Position numbers and translations under genes: made by a program
Source of the DNA: Streptomyces sp. NBC_00353
Lineage (GTDB): Bacteria > Actinomycetota > Actinomycetes > Streptomycetales > Streptomycetaceae
Direction of reading: 5' to 3'
Length of the DNA: 64,000 nt
Assembly: GCF_036108815.1 (NCBI RefSeq)
Contig: NZ_CP107985.1
Coordinates: 1,426,001 to 1,490,000, forward strand
Notes under the pieces: generated by a model
Seen by the model: only the letters and a program-made list of their open reading frames with translations
What the model was told of the DNA's origin: nothing
The model's database searches: none
In this document: positions 1 through 8,582 of the stretch, piece by piece
Layout: the number at the start of each line of letters is the position of its first letter
Numbering within the stretch: the first letter of the stretch is position 1

Positions 1-252
1 GGTGAAGGGTGACAGCAGGCCGTTGAGGGAGATCACGCCGCAGCGGCCCGCGTCCTCCGCGCCGGCGGGTTGGCCCGGAGCGCAGCCGGGCAGGGGATCG
101 ATGAGGAATCCGATCAGTTGCTTGTAGAACAGGGCCGCAACGACGGTGATGAGCAGGATCGCTCCGACGGCCTTGATCAGGCGGTTGCGCAGCTCGCGCA
201 GGTGCTCCCCCAGGGACATACGCGCGGCGTCATGTGCTGGTTGGGTCGGCAT
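1..252 (-). CDS. tatC: TatC, Sec-independent translocase subunit (N-terminal 84 residues, cut by window edge)
   Basis: TatC is the polytopic membrane protein that recognises twin-arginine signal peptides and, with TatA/TatB, exports folded proteins. Only the N-terminus lies in the window. The GEHLRELRNRL segment just after the start is the typical cytoplasmic TatC N-terminus. It is followed by a hydrophobic first membrane segment (AILLITVVAALFY) and an extracytoplasmic stretch with two cysteines. The ATG at 252 has an AAGGA upstream at long spacing; an in-frame ATG at 219 is the alternative and would begin exactly at MSLGEHL. It lies 65 bases downstream of tatA on the same strand, so the three tat genes are likely co-transcribed. 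Confidence 0.93.
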   Translation of the reverse strand, partial: MPTQPAHDAARMSLGEHLRELRNRLIKAVGAILLITVVAALFYKQLIGFLIDPLPGCAPGQPAGAEDAGRCGVISLNGLLSPFT

Positions 253-317
253 GGGCGGTCCCGGTCCTTTCAAGTGCGGCACCGGCCGCGCGGGTGCTGG
301 TCGGTGGCTTCGGCGTT

Positions 318-578
318 TCAGCGCCGGTGGGAGGCGTTTGCCTCGGTCGCCTCCGGGGCCGTGTGCCGGCTCTCGGACTCGAGCTGGTGGGCTGCAGCGG
401 CGTGCACGGTCGGGGGTTCGTCCGTGTCGTCCTTCTGCATGGCTTTGGTCTCGCTCTTGAGGATTCGCAGCGACTGCCCGAAGGAACGGGCCATATCGGG
501 GAGCCGCTTGGCGCCGAAGAGGAGCACGACGACGACGAGGATGAGAATGATCTCGGGTGCTCCGAGCCTGCCGAACAT
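318..578 (-). CDS. tatA: TatA, twin-arginine translocase pore subunit
   Basis: This 86-residue protein has the TatA plan: a very short N-terminus (MFGRLGAPE), one membrane helix ([18 protein letters not shown]) with the FG hinge, an amphipathic helix ([14 protein letters not shown]) and an acidic, variable tail. TatA oligomerises to let folded substrates through. AAAGGA lies eight bases before the ATG. It sits between tatB and tatC. Streptomyces usually keep tatA and tatC together with tatB elsewhere, so a contiguous tatB-tatA-tatC set looks like an additional Tat operon. Confidence 0.95.
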   Translation of the reverse strand: MFGRLGAPEIILILVVVVLLFGAKRLPDMARSFGQSLRILKSETKAMQKDDTDEPPTVHAAAAHQLESESRHTAPEATEANASHRR

Positions 579-728
579 AGGGGTTTCCTTTCCGAGGATC
601 TGAAGGCGCAGGGGCGGCGCTCCTGCGCGGGTGGCCTGGCTGTGGGCGGATGCAACAGCCAGGCCCTGCGTGCCGGTCGGTGCGTTGACGGGCCGGGCCG
701 ACGGCGGGGCGACCGTGAGCCTTCCCGG

Positions 729-1160
729 TTACGGACCGTTCTTGTCGAGGCTGTAGTGCCCCGCGCCGGTAGCTTCCATAGGCCCGTGGCCGGTGGCCGC
801 GGGAGGCGGGCCGGGGGCGGCGGCCTTCGCGAGGCCCTTCGAGGTGTTGGTCCTGGCGCTGTCGAGCGGTTCGTCCCCGAGGCCGAGGTCGGCAGTCAGG
901 TCGCCCAGGCCCAGGCTCTGGTCACCCAGCAGGTTCTTGGCCACAAAGGTCTTCGGGTTGAGGTCCTCAAGCGTCAGATCCTTGAACTCTGCGGGGAGTT
1001 CGTCGCGAATGCTTGCCTGAGCGCTCTGCGAGAACTCGCGGAGCTTGCGCAGGGTCCGCACGGTGTCGGACACCATCTTGGGGAGCTTGTCGGGCCCGAC
1101 AAGAATGACGGCCAGCACGATCAACGTCACAACTTCGAGTGGGCCGATGTCGGAAAACAT
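729..1160 (-). CDS. tatB: TatB, twin-arginine translocase receptor subunit
   Basis: This 143-residue TatB-type protein opens MFSDIGPLEVVTLIVLAVIL, with the conserved Glu before the membrane helix and then the GPDKLPKM hinge. A long amphipathic and charged region follows, ending in a Pro/Ala-rich tail. TatB with TatC forms the signal-peptide receptor. The start at 1160 is preceded by GGGAGG at good spacing; an overlapping ATG four bases upstream is out of frame. It is first in the tatBAC group and is separated from the hydrolase gene upstream by a strong hairpin. Confidence 0.93.
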   Translation of the reverse strand: MFSDIGPLEVVTLIVLAVILVGPDKLPKMVSDTVRTLRKLREFSQSAQASIRDELPAEFKDLTLEDLNPKTFVAKNLLGDQSLGLGDLTADLGLGDEPLDSARTNTSKGLAKAAAPGPPPAATGHGPMEATGAGHYSLDKNGP

Positions 1161-1332
1161 CCATGCCTCCCGTCGGGGATAGTGAAGGCTCCGCCGCTCC
1201 TGGACAGGAGGCGAACCGTGGCGCGCCAGTCGTCCGGAGGAGAGCCTGCCGAAGGCGGGCCGGCCGCACGACGGTGTACGGCTCCCCGGGGGCTGATCTC
1301 CCCGAGTACGACTGAGCAAGAGCGTTGGCTGC

Positions 1333-1367
1333 GGTCCTGCCCGCCGGAACACCCGGCGGGCAGGACC
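1333..1367 (-). terminator. Hairpin terminator of the hydrolase gene
   Basis: A perfect 15-bp inverted repeat (1333-1347 with 1353-1367, arms GGTCCTGCCCGCCGG / CCGGCGGGCAGGACC) with a 5-base loop lies between the hydrolase stop and tatB. It probably ends transcription from the gene at 1527-2648 and leaves tatBAC with its own promoter. There is no U-tract, as is common in Streptomyces. Confidence 0.7.
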
Positions 1368-1526
1368 ACTTCGGTCGAGGGCCCCTGCGGTGGGATCAGC
1401 GCAGGAGCCGGGCGAACATACAGGGCTCTTCGGTGAGGAGCTCCGGCTGTTCGAAGGCGGCGACACTGCCGCCCGGTCGAGCTAGTTCCGTCACGCCCGG
1501 GGCGGGCCCGGACGTCTGGCCGTGCG

Positions 1527-2648
1527 CTAGCGGGACGGGCCGGCGGCGCGCCGGTACGGGGCCAGGAAGCGCGTCAGTTCCGACAGCAGCTCCTTGGGGG
1601 CCTGCTCGGCGAGCCAGTGGCCGGCACCGGGGATGACCACGCCTTGCACGTCGTTCGCGAGGGGCTTCATCGCGCCCCCGACCGCTTCACCCCAGCTTTC
1701 CGATCCGCCGATCGCCAGGACGGGCATCGTCAGCTTCTTCTCGATGCGCTTCGCGTTCTGCGCAGTGATGGCGTCCCACGCGCGGTAGAGACCGAAGCCG
1801 CCACGCAGGGTCTCGGGGTCGGAGAAGAGACGGAAGTAGTACTCGCGCGCGTAGTCGGGCAGCTTCTGTCCGCCCTGGATTTCGAACTCGTAGCCGAAGA
1901 AGATCTCTTCCCGGCCCCTGACCAGCTTCTCGGTCAGCTCGTGGTTGACCCGGTTGAACGGGATGTGCCAGAGCCTGTTGTTGTGATCCTCATCGAGGAA
2001 CAGGGGCGGCGAGGCCTTCACGGTCGGGGGCCCGGGAACCTCCAGGAGTGCCACGCGGGCGACACGCTCTGGATGATCCGCCGCCAGCGCGTAGCCGATG
2101 ATCAGACCGGTGTCGTGACCGGCCACGGCGAACCGCTGGTGACCGAGGGCGTCCATAAGAGCGACCAGGTCGTTGGCGAGGGTACTGGTGTCGTACCCGC
2201 TCTGGGGCTTGTCGGTGAGGCCGATGCCACGCTGGTCGACGGCGATGACCGTGTAGTGGCGGGCCAGCTCCGGCATCACCATGCGCCACGCGTACCAGTT
2301 CTGCGGCCAGCCGTGCACCAGCAGCAGCGGCGGGCCCTCACCTCCGATGACCACGTGCTGGCGCAGCCCGCCGGCCTGCACGAATCGGCTCTTGAACGTC
2401 TTGGTGAACCCTGCCGGCAGATGCGGCGCCGTGGCGACCGAGCCGAAGCCCTTCGGCCTGCGCATGGCGGGAACGGCAGCAGCGGACGGGGCCAAGCCGC
2501 CGACCAGCGAGACGCCGGCAGCGGCAGCGGCGGAAGCAGCCGCGCCGCCGACGAAGGCGCGTCGCGAGAACCCGCGCCGCGCGCGGTGCGACGGCGGCGT
2601 AGAGCCGGGGCCCTCCTGGGCCGGCGGCTCCATAGGAGACATGTTCAT
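1527..2648 (-). CDS. Tat-exported alpha/beta hydrolase, epoxide-hydrolase type
   Basis: This 373-residue secreted hydrolase begins with a Tat signal: S-R-R-A-F at residues 28-32, then an Ala/Gly/Val-rich core to about 58. The mature part is an alpha/beta-hydrolase with HGWPQNWYAW (112-121, the HGxP oxyanion motif of epoxide hydrolases). Asp179 in AGHDTG replaces the serine of ordinary lipases, and a late GAGHW supplies the histidine. Asp as nucleophile fits epoxide hydrolases or haloalkane dehalogenases; the HGWP motif favours the former. The start at 2648 follows AAAGGA at good spacing. It lies beside tatBAC, which could export it. The true substrate cannot be read from the sequence. Confidence 0.88.
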   Translation of the reverse strand: MNMSPMEPPAQEGPGSTPPSHRARRGFSRRAFVGGAAASAAAAAGVSLVGGLAPSAAAVPAMRRPKGFGSVATAPHLPAGFTKTFKSRFVQAGGLRQHVVIGGEGPPLLLVHGWPQNWYAWRMVMPELARHYTVIAVDQRGIGLTDKPQSGYDTSTLANDLVALMDALGHQRFAVAGHDTGLIIGYALAADHPERVARVALLEVPGPPTVKASPPLFLDEDHNNRLWHIPFNRVNHELTEKLVRGREEIFFGYEFEIQGGQKLPDYAREYYFRLFSDPETLRGGFGLYRAWDAITAQNAKRIEKKLTMPVLAIGGSESWGEAVGGAMKPLANDVQGVVIPGAGHWLAEQAPKELLSELTRFLAPYRRAAGPSR

Positions 2649-2841
2649 GAGATTTCCTTTCGCAAATATTGCCCGAGTGCCAAGGTGCAGGGGGGCCGAC
2701 CTCGAGACATAGGAGCATATGCTCATATATGGGTGGCGACGATCCAGCCGCCGACTTCCCTGGACTGCACGCAAGGGGTGAACGGGTCGGCCGCCATACG
2801 GGCCGGCGCGACCCGTCACACCCTTGGGCGACTGACTCGTG

Positions 2842-3315
2842 TCAGCGGCCGGGGAAGCGCTGCTTGATCTCCTGGAGCACCCAGCCGTTGCCGTCCGGGT
2901 CGCTGAAGGTGGCGAAGGAGCCGTAGGAGGCGCGGTCGGGGTGCAGGCCGGCAATCCGCCCCTGCCCCTCGACCTTGTGGGTGACCTCTCCACCCTCGTG
3001 GCCATGGAAGAACAGGCCCCCGGCGTCGTGGAACACCTCACTCACCTCGATGCCGCGGCCGACGAGCTCCGCACGGGCCTCCTCGATGTCGAAGACGGCG
3101 AGGTACAGGCCCTGAGCCGAGCCAGGTGCGGCGGAGATCAGCCCCCGGCCGAACATGATCGAGCTCTCGGAGCCGGGCGGCGTGAAGTGCACGGCGCGGA
3201 AGTCCTCGCCGGCGGCCTTGTCGAGATCCAGACGGAATCCCACCTGCTCGTAGAAGGCCTTGGCCCGATCAACATCGGAAACAGGCAGCATGGTGACTTC
3301 GAACTTCATGTACAT
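2842..3315 (-). CDS. VOC-superfamily (glyoxalase/bleomycin-resistance fold) protein
   Basis: This 157-residue protein opens with KFEVTMLPVSDVDRAKAFYE, the signature start of vicinal-oxygen-chelate proteins. It ends with FSDPDGNGWVLQEI, the conserved C-terminal metal-site strand (Glu ligand). A second half-site lies around AVHFTPPGS. Such proteins are dioxygenases, isomerases or drug-binding proteins; the substrate is not evident. AAGGA lies eight bases before the ATG at 3315; a second in-frame ATG at 3309 is possible. It is upstream of and co-directional with the Tat-dependent hydrolase, about 190 bases away. Confidence 0.85.
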   Translation of the reverse strand: MYMKFEVTMLPVSDVDRAKAFYEQVGFRLDLDKAAGEDFRAVHFTPPGSESSIMFGRGLISAAPGSAQGLYLAVFDIEEARAELVGRGIEVSEVFHDAGGLFFHGHEGGEVTHKVEGQGRIAGLHPDRASYGSFATFSDPDGNGWVLQEIKQRFPGR

Positions 3316-4350
3316 GTAAGGGTCCTTCTCTCTTGATGTCGGTGAATCTCACACCTGCGACTCACCGGTCCATGGGGACCAAGGGCGGCAGAGCAATTTC
3401 TTCTGACCGATCCCGGGTCACGGCGACGGATGCGTTCGCAGTCGTCGGCACGGATGCCGCCGGCTGTGAAGTGCTTGTTCACTCGCCCACTACGTGAGCG
3501 AACCGCCGAGTCGTCGAAGCCCTTGAGTCGTGCTTCCCGAGCGACTCGCATACCGTCACAGTTAGGACCGTAAGCCATTAGCTCATAACGCGCAACCCCC
3601 TGCAGAGAGGGTCGCGGCGAGCAGCTCGACGACGAACCGGTCCAAGACGCCTCGCCGCCATGCGCGAAACGGGTGCCGTCACCAGGCCGGACGGCAAGGG
3701 GTGACGCCGCTCTTCGCCCACATCCCGGCACCAGCACACCGCCCGACGCGGCCGCACGCGGCGTCGGGAAACATCGGACACAGGTGCGGCATCGAGGCAC
3801 GGGTCACTGGGCGACCGGCCGGCCGAAGCGATCCGCCGACCCGCATCACAGGTACGGCGGCAGCCGCAGGCGGCCGCTTCCACGACATGCCGGCGAGCGC
3901 GCTGACGGAACCAGCGCCCCGGCGACCGCAGACGCCGCGCCCACGGCCAGGCGGCGCGTACTCGCAGCCGCGAGCACAGCCCGAAAGGTGAACGGCCCGC
4001 CAGTCCGGGGCGACCGTGTTCACCCCCACCGTCCAGCTCGGCGCCCCGTATCACCGCCATTGGTCACGGCCGCCCGGCCACGCGACGGGACGGGATGGCG
4101 GTCACCGAGACTGTCGCCCCACCGGACAGAGTGGGCACGTCGTGCCGCTCCCGATCCTCGCGCCGGGCGGGATGCCCCCTTGCTTCCACCACCACGGCTG
4201 CGCACACCCGGGCGCGGCCCCACGGTGCCCCGGCCGGGCAGAACACCACCATCGCCCATGCGGCCACACCGCGGCGGCGACCCGGCCGCGACCCTGCGGG
4301 CTCCGCTCCGCGCCCGGGGAGAGATGCTCATCTCACAGGAAGAGAATTGC
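3316..4350. other. Intergenic stretch of about 1 kb without a convincing gene
   Basis: Open frames of 60-236 codons exist on both strands. They overlap each other, lack good ribosome-binding sites and read as Arg/Pro/Ala-rich low-complexity sequence typical of non-coding high-GC DNA. No conserved motif was recognised. The part near 3560-3600 is relatively AT-rich. It could be decayed gene or insertion-sequence DNA that can no longer be identified by eye. Confidence 0.5.
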
Positions 4351-4369
4351 GACCGTAATGGTTTCGGTC
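4351..4369 (+). promoter_or_regulatory. Candidate operator upstream of the CGNR regulator
   Basis: GACCG and CGGTC form a 5-bp inverted repeat spaced by nine bases, about 50 bases before the start at 4417. The surrounding stretch (4341-4390) is AT-richer than its neighbourhood and includes TTGCGA and CATAAC at promoter-like spacing. It may be an autoregulatory site for the downstream regulator; the repeat is short. Confidence 0.3.
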
Positions 4370-4416
4370 ATAACCCCAAATGATTTAGCCTGCCTTCGAG
4401 GAAGGAGGACGACACG

Positions 4417-5022
4417 ATGCCCCCGCGCACTACCGAGCGCAGCCCGCTGACCCAGCCGCCGGCGGTCGATGCGGTCCTGCAATTCGTCAACACGCACACC
4501 TCAGGCCCCCGCCAGCTGACGGAGCGCTTCTACAACGCCCAGACCATGCAGGCATGGCTGCTGGAGAACGGCCTGGCCACGCCGACCACCCACGTCACGG
4601 AGGCCGACGCGGCCGGTGCACGCGAGTTGCGCGACGCCTTGATCACCGTGCTGCTAGCTCATTCCGGCGATAGGGACATCACGCCCGAGATCCTCGCCGA
4701 GGCCGAGGAAGACCTGCACGGTATCGCCGCCCGGTATCCGCTGGTGACGGTCGTCACCGCCTCGGGGGCGTCCTTGGCGACCACGCAGACCGGCGTCCCC
4801 GGGCTGTTCGGCACCGTCCTGGCCAGCATCACCGAACTTGCCCAAGCCGACATGTGGAACAGGTTGCGGGCGTGCCGGCACCAGCCGTGCCACTTCTGCT
4901 TCTTCGACCGGACTCGGAACGGCTCTGCCGCCTACTGCGGCACGAAGTGCGGCTCTCGGGCATCCATGCGGGCCTATCGGCAGCGGAAGAAGGAACTGGC
5001 TGCCAACGCCGACCTGACCTGA
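4417..5022 (+). CDS. ABATE/CGNR zinc-finger transcriptional regulator
   Basis: This 201-residue protein has the two-part CGNR architecture. An N-terminal ABATE-like ligand domain (about 15-140) starts AVDAVLQFVNTH. A C-terminal zinc-finger DNA-binding domain has Cys158, Cys161, Cys174 and Cys178 followed by a basic RAYRQRKK tail. The eponymous CGNR is CGSR here (178-181), a conservative change. AAGGAGG lies seven bases before the ATG. These proteins are thought to be stress-responsive regulators, but their ligands are unknown. It stands alone, with a possible palindrome upstream. Confidence 0.87.
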   Translation: MPPRTTERSPLTQPPAVDAVLQFVNTHTSGPRQLTERFYNAQTMQAWLLENGLATPTTHVTEADAAGARELRDALITVLLAHSGDRDITPEILAEAEEDLHGIAARYPLVTVVTASGASLATTQTGVPGLFGTVLASITELAQADMWNRLRACRHQPCHFCFFDRTRNGSAAYCGTKCGSRASMRAYRQRKKELAANADLT

Positions 5023-5140
5023 CCTGACAGGTACGGTGCGTCCTCTGCCCCTCGGAGCTCGTAACACGATCATGTGAATCGGTCCTGATGACCATGTCGT
5101 GGCCAGCATTTGGGGGGCGGGACCGATCACAGGGGGTTGT

Positions 5141-5542
5141 GTGAACGTGGTCTGGGCGACGACGTCGCCGGAATCGGGGCGGTTCTCAGCGGTTGAGAGG
5201 CGTTCGGACGTCAGTGGCCTCTCGGTCCGCTTCAGCCAACTGCGTGCCCGCGAGCACGGATACCTCGAAGTCCGGTTGGCGGACAGTGACTATCCTCTGC
5301 TTACCCTCGGCTTCCGAGGTGATCACGCGGTCGTCCATCGGTTCAGTGACGCTGAGACGGTTTCTCTTCTCATGGGAGACGGCGCCACTCCCTCGGACGC
5401 AGTGGTTGACATCCTGAACGTGGACGACCTGGCAGAGTTCACGGGTGACTTCGTCCTGAACATCGACCGCGCGTGGGCTCTTGTGCGGAACTTTATCCAG
5501 GCAGAGGCGCCCAACGATCTGGGCGAATGGTGTGCGCTGTAG
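5141..5542 (+). CDS. Imm1-like immunity protein (orphan)
   Basis: This protein of about 133 residues is acidic and aromatic-containing. Its C-terminal segment, IDRAWALVRNFIQ followed by GEWCAL, resembles the end of Imm1-family immunity proteins of Streptomyces polymorphic-toxin loci. The GTG at 5141 has AGGGGG just upstream; an in-frame ATG at 5099 is the alternative. No toxin gene adjoins it, so it would be an orphan immunity gene. The Imm1 assignment is by resemblance of the C-terminal motif only. Confidence 0.5.
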   Translation: MNVVWATTSPESGRFSAVERRSDVSGLSVRFSQLRAREHGYLEVRLADSDYPLLTLGFRGDHAVVHRFSDAETVSLLMGDGATPSDAVVDILNVDDLAEFTGDFVLNIDRAWALVRNFIQAEAPNDLGEWCAL

Positions 5543-5707
5543 CCGCTGCCTACACGTGACGAGGTCGATGACCGCGCGGCCGCACAACGGGTGTTGGAGC
5601 GGGTGCGGCCGGTACACGTGCTACTCGGCACCTCCACACGTACCTGGCAAGAAACACCGTCGCGCAGATGAAGTCCACCGATGCGGAACTACGAGCTCGC
5701 AACAAGG

Positions 5708-5905
5708 TCACGGATGGGCCTTCGTGAGGCGTCGCCAGCAGATCAATCCGCAGACCAACGAGACGAGGGCGTCGTGGAGTTCGAGGCGGCGCTCCCAGCG
5801 GACGGCAAGGCGTTTGAACTGGTGGAGCAGAGCGAGGGTCTACTCCACAACGTGGCGGAGCTTGCCCAGGCCGGCCCTGACATCCAAGATCCCGTTACGA
5901 GCTCT
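5708..5905 (-). pseudogene. IS5-family transposase, C-terminal remnant
   Basis: Minus-strand translation ending at the TGA at 5708-5710 gives the characteristic C-terminus of a Streptomyces IS5-type transposase: LRHVVE, stop, then TLALLHQFKRLAVRWER and HDALVSLVCGLICWRR. The internal TAG sits where these proteins have Gln, so the copy is dead even apart from its truncation. The N-terminal two thirds are missing. It overlaps, in a different frame, the 3' end of the gene at 5743-6531, which seems to have been truncated by this insertion. Confidence 0.75.
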
Positions 5906-6531
5906 TGGAAGCCGCCGATGCCGAGGCCGCCCGTGCCACCGGTCGCGGTGCCGCCGGAGGGGTTGCCCCGCCCTTGCGAAGGGCCCGGATGGAACAGACG
6001 GCGCTGCCACTGCTCCAGCGTGAGGCCGTGCTTCCGGAGGACCTCCCGGAGCCGCTCCTCCTCGGCGTCGATCGCCTGGCGGATCTCCTCGCGGACGGGC
6101 GCGTACGCCTCGCTCGCCTCCCGGACCAGCTCGGCGTACCGCCGCTGCAACTCGTGCCATGCCTCGTTGGCGCGGCGCCGATGGCCGGGTATCCACCACC
6201 GGGCGTACGCCGCCCGCTCCCATATGGTCTCCATCTCGGCACTGACGCGGTCCACCGCTGAGGCATAGGCGAGGGCGGCCTCCCGCCAGCGCCGGAACTC
6301 CTCCGACGCGCAACGGACGCGCTTGCCCCGAGACAATCCGATCGCCTGTGGTCTCCGCAGGAGGAACAGGGACGGGAGCCGGGCACTGTACTGCCTGTCC
6401 TGGAGGAGAGCCCAGGGGAAGAACTCCTCGACATCCACCTGGCCATCGACAGGCTCCGTCGTCCCCTCAGACTCCAGCATCACCACCAGCTGCCGGTGGC
6501 TCACCAGTGAGGGAACCTCCGGGCTTTTCAT
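5743..6531 (-). CDS. Uncharacterised protein, C-terminus replaced by IS5-derived sequence
   Basis: The product is 262 residues and no known family was recognised. Residues 1-70 are mixed and start MKSPEVPSLVSHRQ. Residues 75-180 are strongly helical and charged (for example REEIRQAIDAEEERLREVLR), probably coiled-coil. Residues 185-208 are Gly/Ser-rich. From about residue 210 the frame crosses into the IS5 remnant and composition changes to a Ser/Trp-rich tail that is probably not native. GGGGGAGG lies just before the ATG at 6531. The original protein was likely longer or ended differently. Confidence 0.6.
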   Translation of the reverse strand: MKSPEVPSLVSHRQLVVMLESEGTTEPVDGQVDVEEFFPWALLQDRQYSARLPSLFLLRRPQAIGLSRGKRVRCASEEFRRWREAALAYASAVDRVSAEMETIWERAAYARWWIPGHRRRANEAWHELQRRYAELVREASEAYAPVREEIRQAIDAEEERLREVLRKHGLTLEQWQRRLFHPGPSQGRGNPSGGTATGGTGGLGIGGFQELVTGSWMSGPAWASSATLWSRPSLCSTSSNALPSAGSAASNSTTPSSRWSAD

Positions 6532-6764
6532 GGCGCCTCCCCCCGCACCCCTTCCCACTAGGGTGCACACCGCACCGTCCCAGGGCAATGGCAGCGGCCC
6601 ACCGGGCAGATCCTGGTACTCCAGCAGGACTTCTGGCGCTCATCAGCGCCAAGCTCGAGGCGTTGTAGAGCCACCCCGGGCCGACAACGTCGCCTGAGCG
6701 AAGCGTGGCGGGAGGGCGTCGGCGAATTTCTGACCTCCACACGAGGAACTCTGACGCCGGACCC

Positions 6765-8582
6765 TCAGCTCAACCGGAACACCGGGCCGTGCGGTGTGAA
6801 CGGCAGAGAGGCACCCTGCGGAATCAGGAAGGCGTGCTCGCGCCGGATCCGCAGGGTGTCGCACCAGCCGTCAGTGATGACGAGCATCGGGGCCGTCGGC
6901 GGGAAGTCGTCGGCCCTCTGCAACAGGTCGATGCCCGGCTGCAGTTCGGTACCGCCACGGCCGCGCACCCGAACCCGGCCCGCGATCTCGGCCGGTGGCA
7001 GATAGCCGGCGTCGTACGGTGCCGCGTCGCAGAACACCACGCGCGCCGCGGGAACGTCGCGTGCCTCCGCGTACGAGGCGATGGCGCCGAGTGCCTTGCC
7101 GAGCAGGGTGCTGTTCATCGAGCCGGAGGTGTCGAGAACGACTCCGAAGGTGCAGCGGGCCGTCTCCTGAGGAGGGAAGTACCGGCCCGCGCGCGGGATG
7201 TCCGGTGTCGATGCCTGCCGCCGCGCCGGGCGGGCGTAGGACCGTACGGGCTCCGGTCGGGGGACGTACTCGTCGAACCAGCGGGCAAGCTTCGCATCCC
7301 ACGGCACGGACGGGTGGGCCAGCGCCCGGATCTCCTGGATCAGCCCGGCCGGCAGCAGGCCTCGCTCACCGTACTGATGCAAATCGAAGCCCTGCACCAG
7401 GCCTCGCCGGTAGAAGTCGTCCAGGTCGGTGTACGGGCGGGCCTCCGCGTGCGGCAGCGCCTCGCCGAGGATGTCACCGGCACCCTTGCCGCGCAGGGTC
7501 GCGAGCCGCCGCTGTCGGCGCAGGTTGACCGCGATACGGTCGTACACCTCCTCTGCGGACAGGTCCCGCAGGTCCGGGTCGTACAGCAGCCCCTGGGGCA
7601 TGTCGCCGACGCGCATCTGGACGAGCCAGCCGTTGACGACGTAGTCGGCCGCGACGTTGAAGAGGAACGGGTCGCGGCCACCACGGCGTTCGCCGTGGCG
7701 CAGCGCGGCGTGCAGCATCTCGTGGGCGAGGATGAAGCGCCATTCCTCGTCGGTGAACGTGCGCAGTGGGTTGATGTAGATCTCACCTGCGGCAGAGCTG
7801 ACCGCGGCGATCGAAATGCCCTGCGCACGGGCCAGTTCGGCGTCGGCCACGACAGTGAGGCCCGCGGCGAGTCCGCCGAGCAGCGGGTACGAGGAGACGA
7901 ACCAGTTCATGGCCCGGCCCCAGGGGCGCTGCGGCGCGCGCTCCCCGGTAACCCGGTCGAGGCGTCCGCCCGCCACGTCCATGGCGGTGGAGACGCTCCG
8001 AGTGAGGGCGTGCGCGAAGGCGGTCTCCCAGTCCGGGACAGAGGTGTTCCACGCCCTCCAAGTCGTGAGGACCTGGTCCGGGTGCCCGCCCGCAGTGCCG
8101 CAGAGCTCATAGGCGGCGGGGATGCCGTCGCGGCGCCAGCGGGCGGCGAGCTCTGCCTCGTCACCGCCGGGATAGGACTCCGGCAGGTGTCCAGGGGGAC
8201 GGCCTATCGGGAAGGTGAGCAGAAAGCGGTTGACGACCGTGCAGCGGGCCGCGAGGTCGAACCGGTCGGGCTGCTCGCGCGGGTCGTCCGTGGCGGCCGG
8301 CACATGCCCGAAGCCCAGATGCAGCAGGCAGTGGGCAAGGGCCCAGGCCCATTCGGCCGGATCCGCCCGCTTGTTGGGGTGGAGGTGGACGGTGCCGTTG
8401 GAGGTGACGGCGGCCAGTCCCCCGGCCGGGGTCAAGGCGCACTTGGCCTTTCTGCAGACGGAAGCCTCGACAGCGGCGAAGGCCGGGTTCCGCTTGACCA
8501 TCGCGAGCCCCGCCGCGAACGCCTCGGCGGCCGGGTCGGACGCGCCGGCCTTGCCGTTTGCCCCGCCTGCCGTGGTCTTCAT
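6765..8582 (-). CDS. VWA-like protein with duplicated DUF2201-type metallopeptidase-like region
   Basis: This 605-residue protein has a DUF2201-type putative metallopeptidase N-terminal region and a C-terminal von Willebrand A-like domain. The zinc motif HEMLH is at 287-291. An earlier segment, residues 55-93 with HCLLH at 84-88, aligns with residues 260-296 but lacks the catalytic Glu, which suggests internal duplication. The MIDAS motif DTSGS is at 484-488. The ATG overlaps the stop of the upstream ATPase gene by four bases (ATGA), so the two are translationally coupled. MoxR/VWA pairs act as chaperone or metal-insertion machines; the target here is unknown. Confidence 0.87.
   Translation of the reverse strand: MKTTAGGANGKAGASDPAAEAFAAGLAMVKRNPAFAAVEASVCRKAKCALTPAGGLAAVTSNGTVHLHPNKRADPAEWAWALAHCLLHLGFGHVPAATDDPREQPDRFDLAARCTVVNRFLLTFPIGRPPGHLPESYPGGDEAELAARWRRDGIPAAYELCGTAGGHPDQVLTTWRAWNTSVPDWETAFAHALTRSVSTAMDVAGGRLDRVTGERAPQRPWGRAMNWFVSSYPLLGGLAAGLTVVADAELARAQGISIAAVSSAAGEIYINPLRTFTDEEWRFILAHEMLHAALRHGERRGGRDPFLFNVAADYVVNGWLVQMRVGDMPQGLLYDPDLRDLSAEEVYDRIAVNLRRQRRLATLRGKGAGDILGEALPHAEARPYTDLDDFYRRGLVQGFDLHQYGERGLLPAGLIQEIRALAHPSVPWDAKLARWFDEYVPRPEPVRSYARPARRQASTPDIPRAGRYFPPQETARCTFGVVLDTSGSMNSTLLGKALGAIASYAEARDVPAARVVFCDAAPYDAGYLPPAEIAGRVRVRGRGGTELQPGIDLLQRADDFPPTAPMLVITDGWCDTLRIRREHAFLIPQGASLPFTPHGPVFRLS

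Noticed and set aside
3578..4060. Several overlapping frames of 100-236 codons in the 3.3-4.4 kb gap
   Set aside because: They overlap on both strands, lack ribosome-binding sites and motifs, and have the Arg/Pro/Ala composition of random GC-rich DNA.
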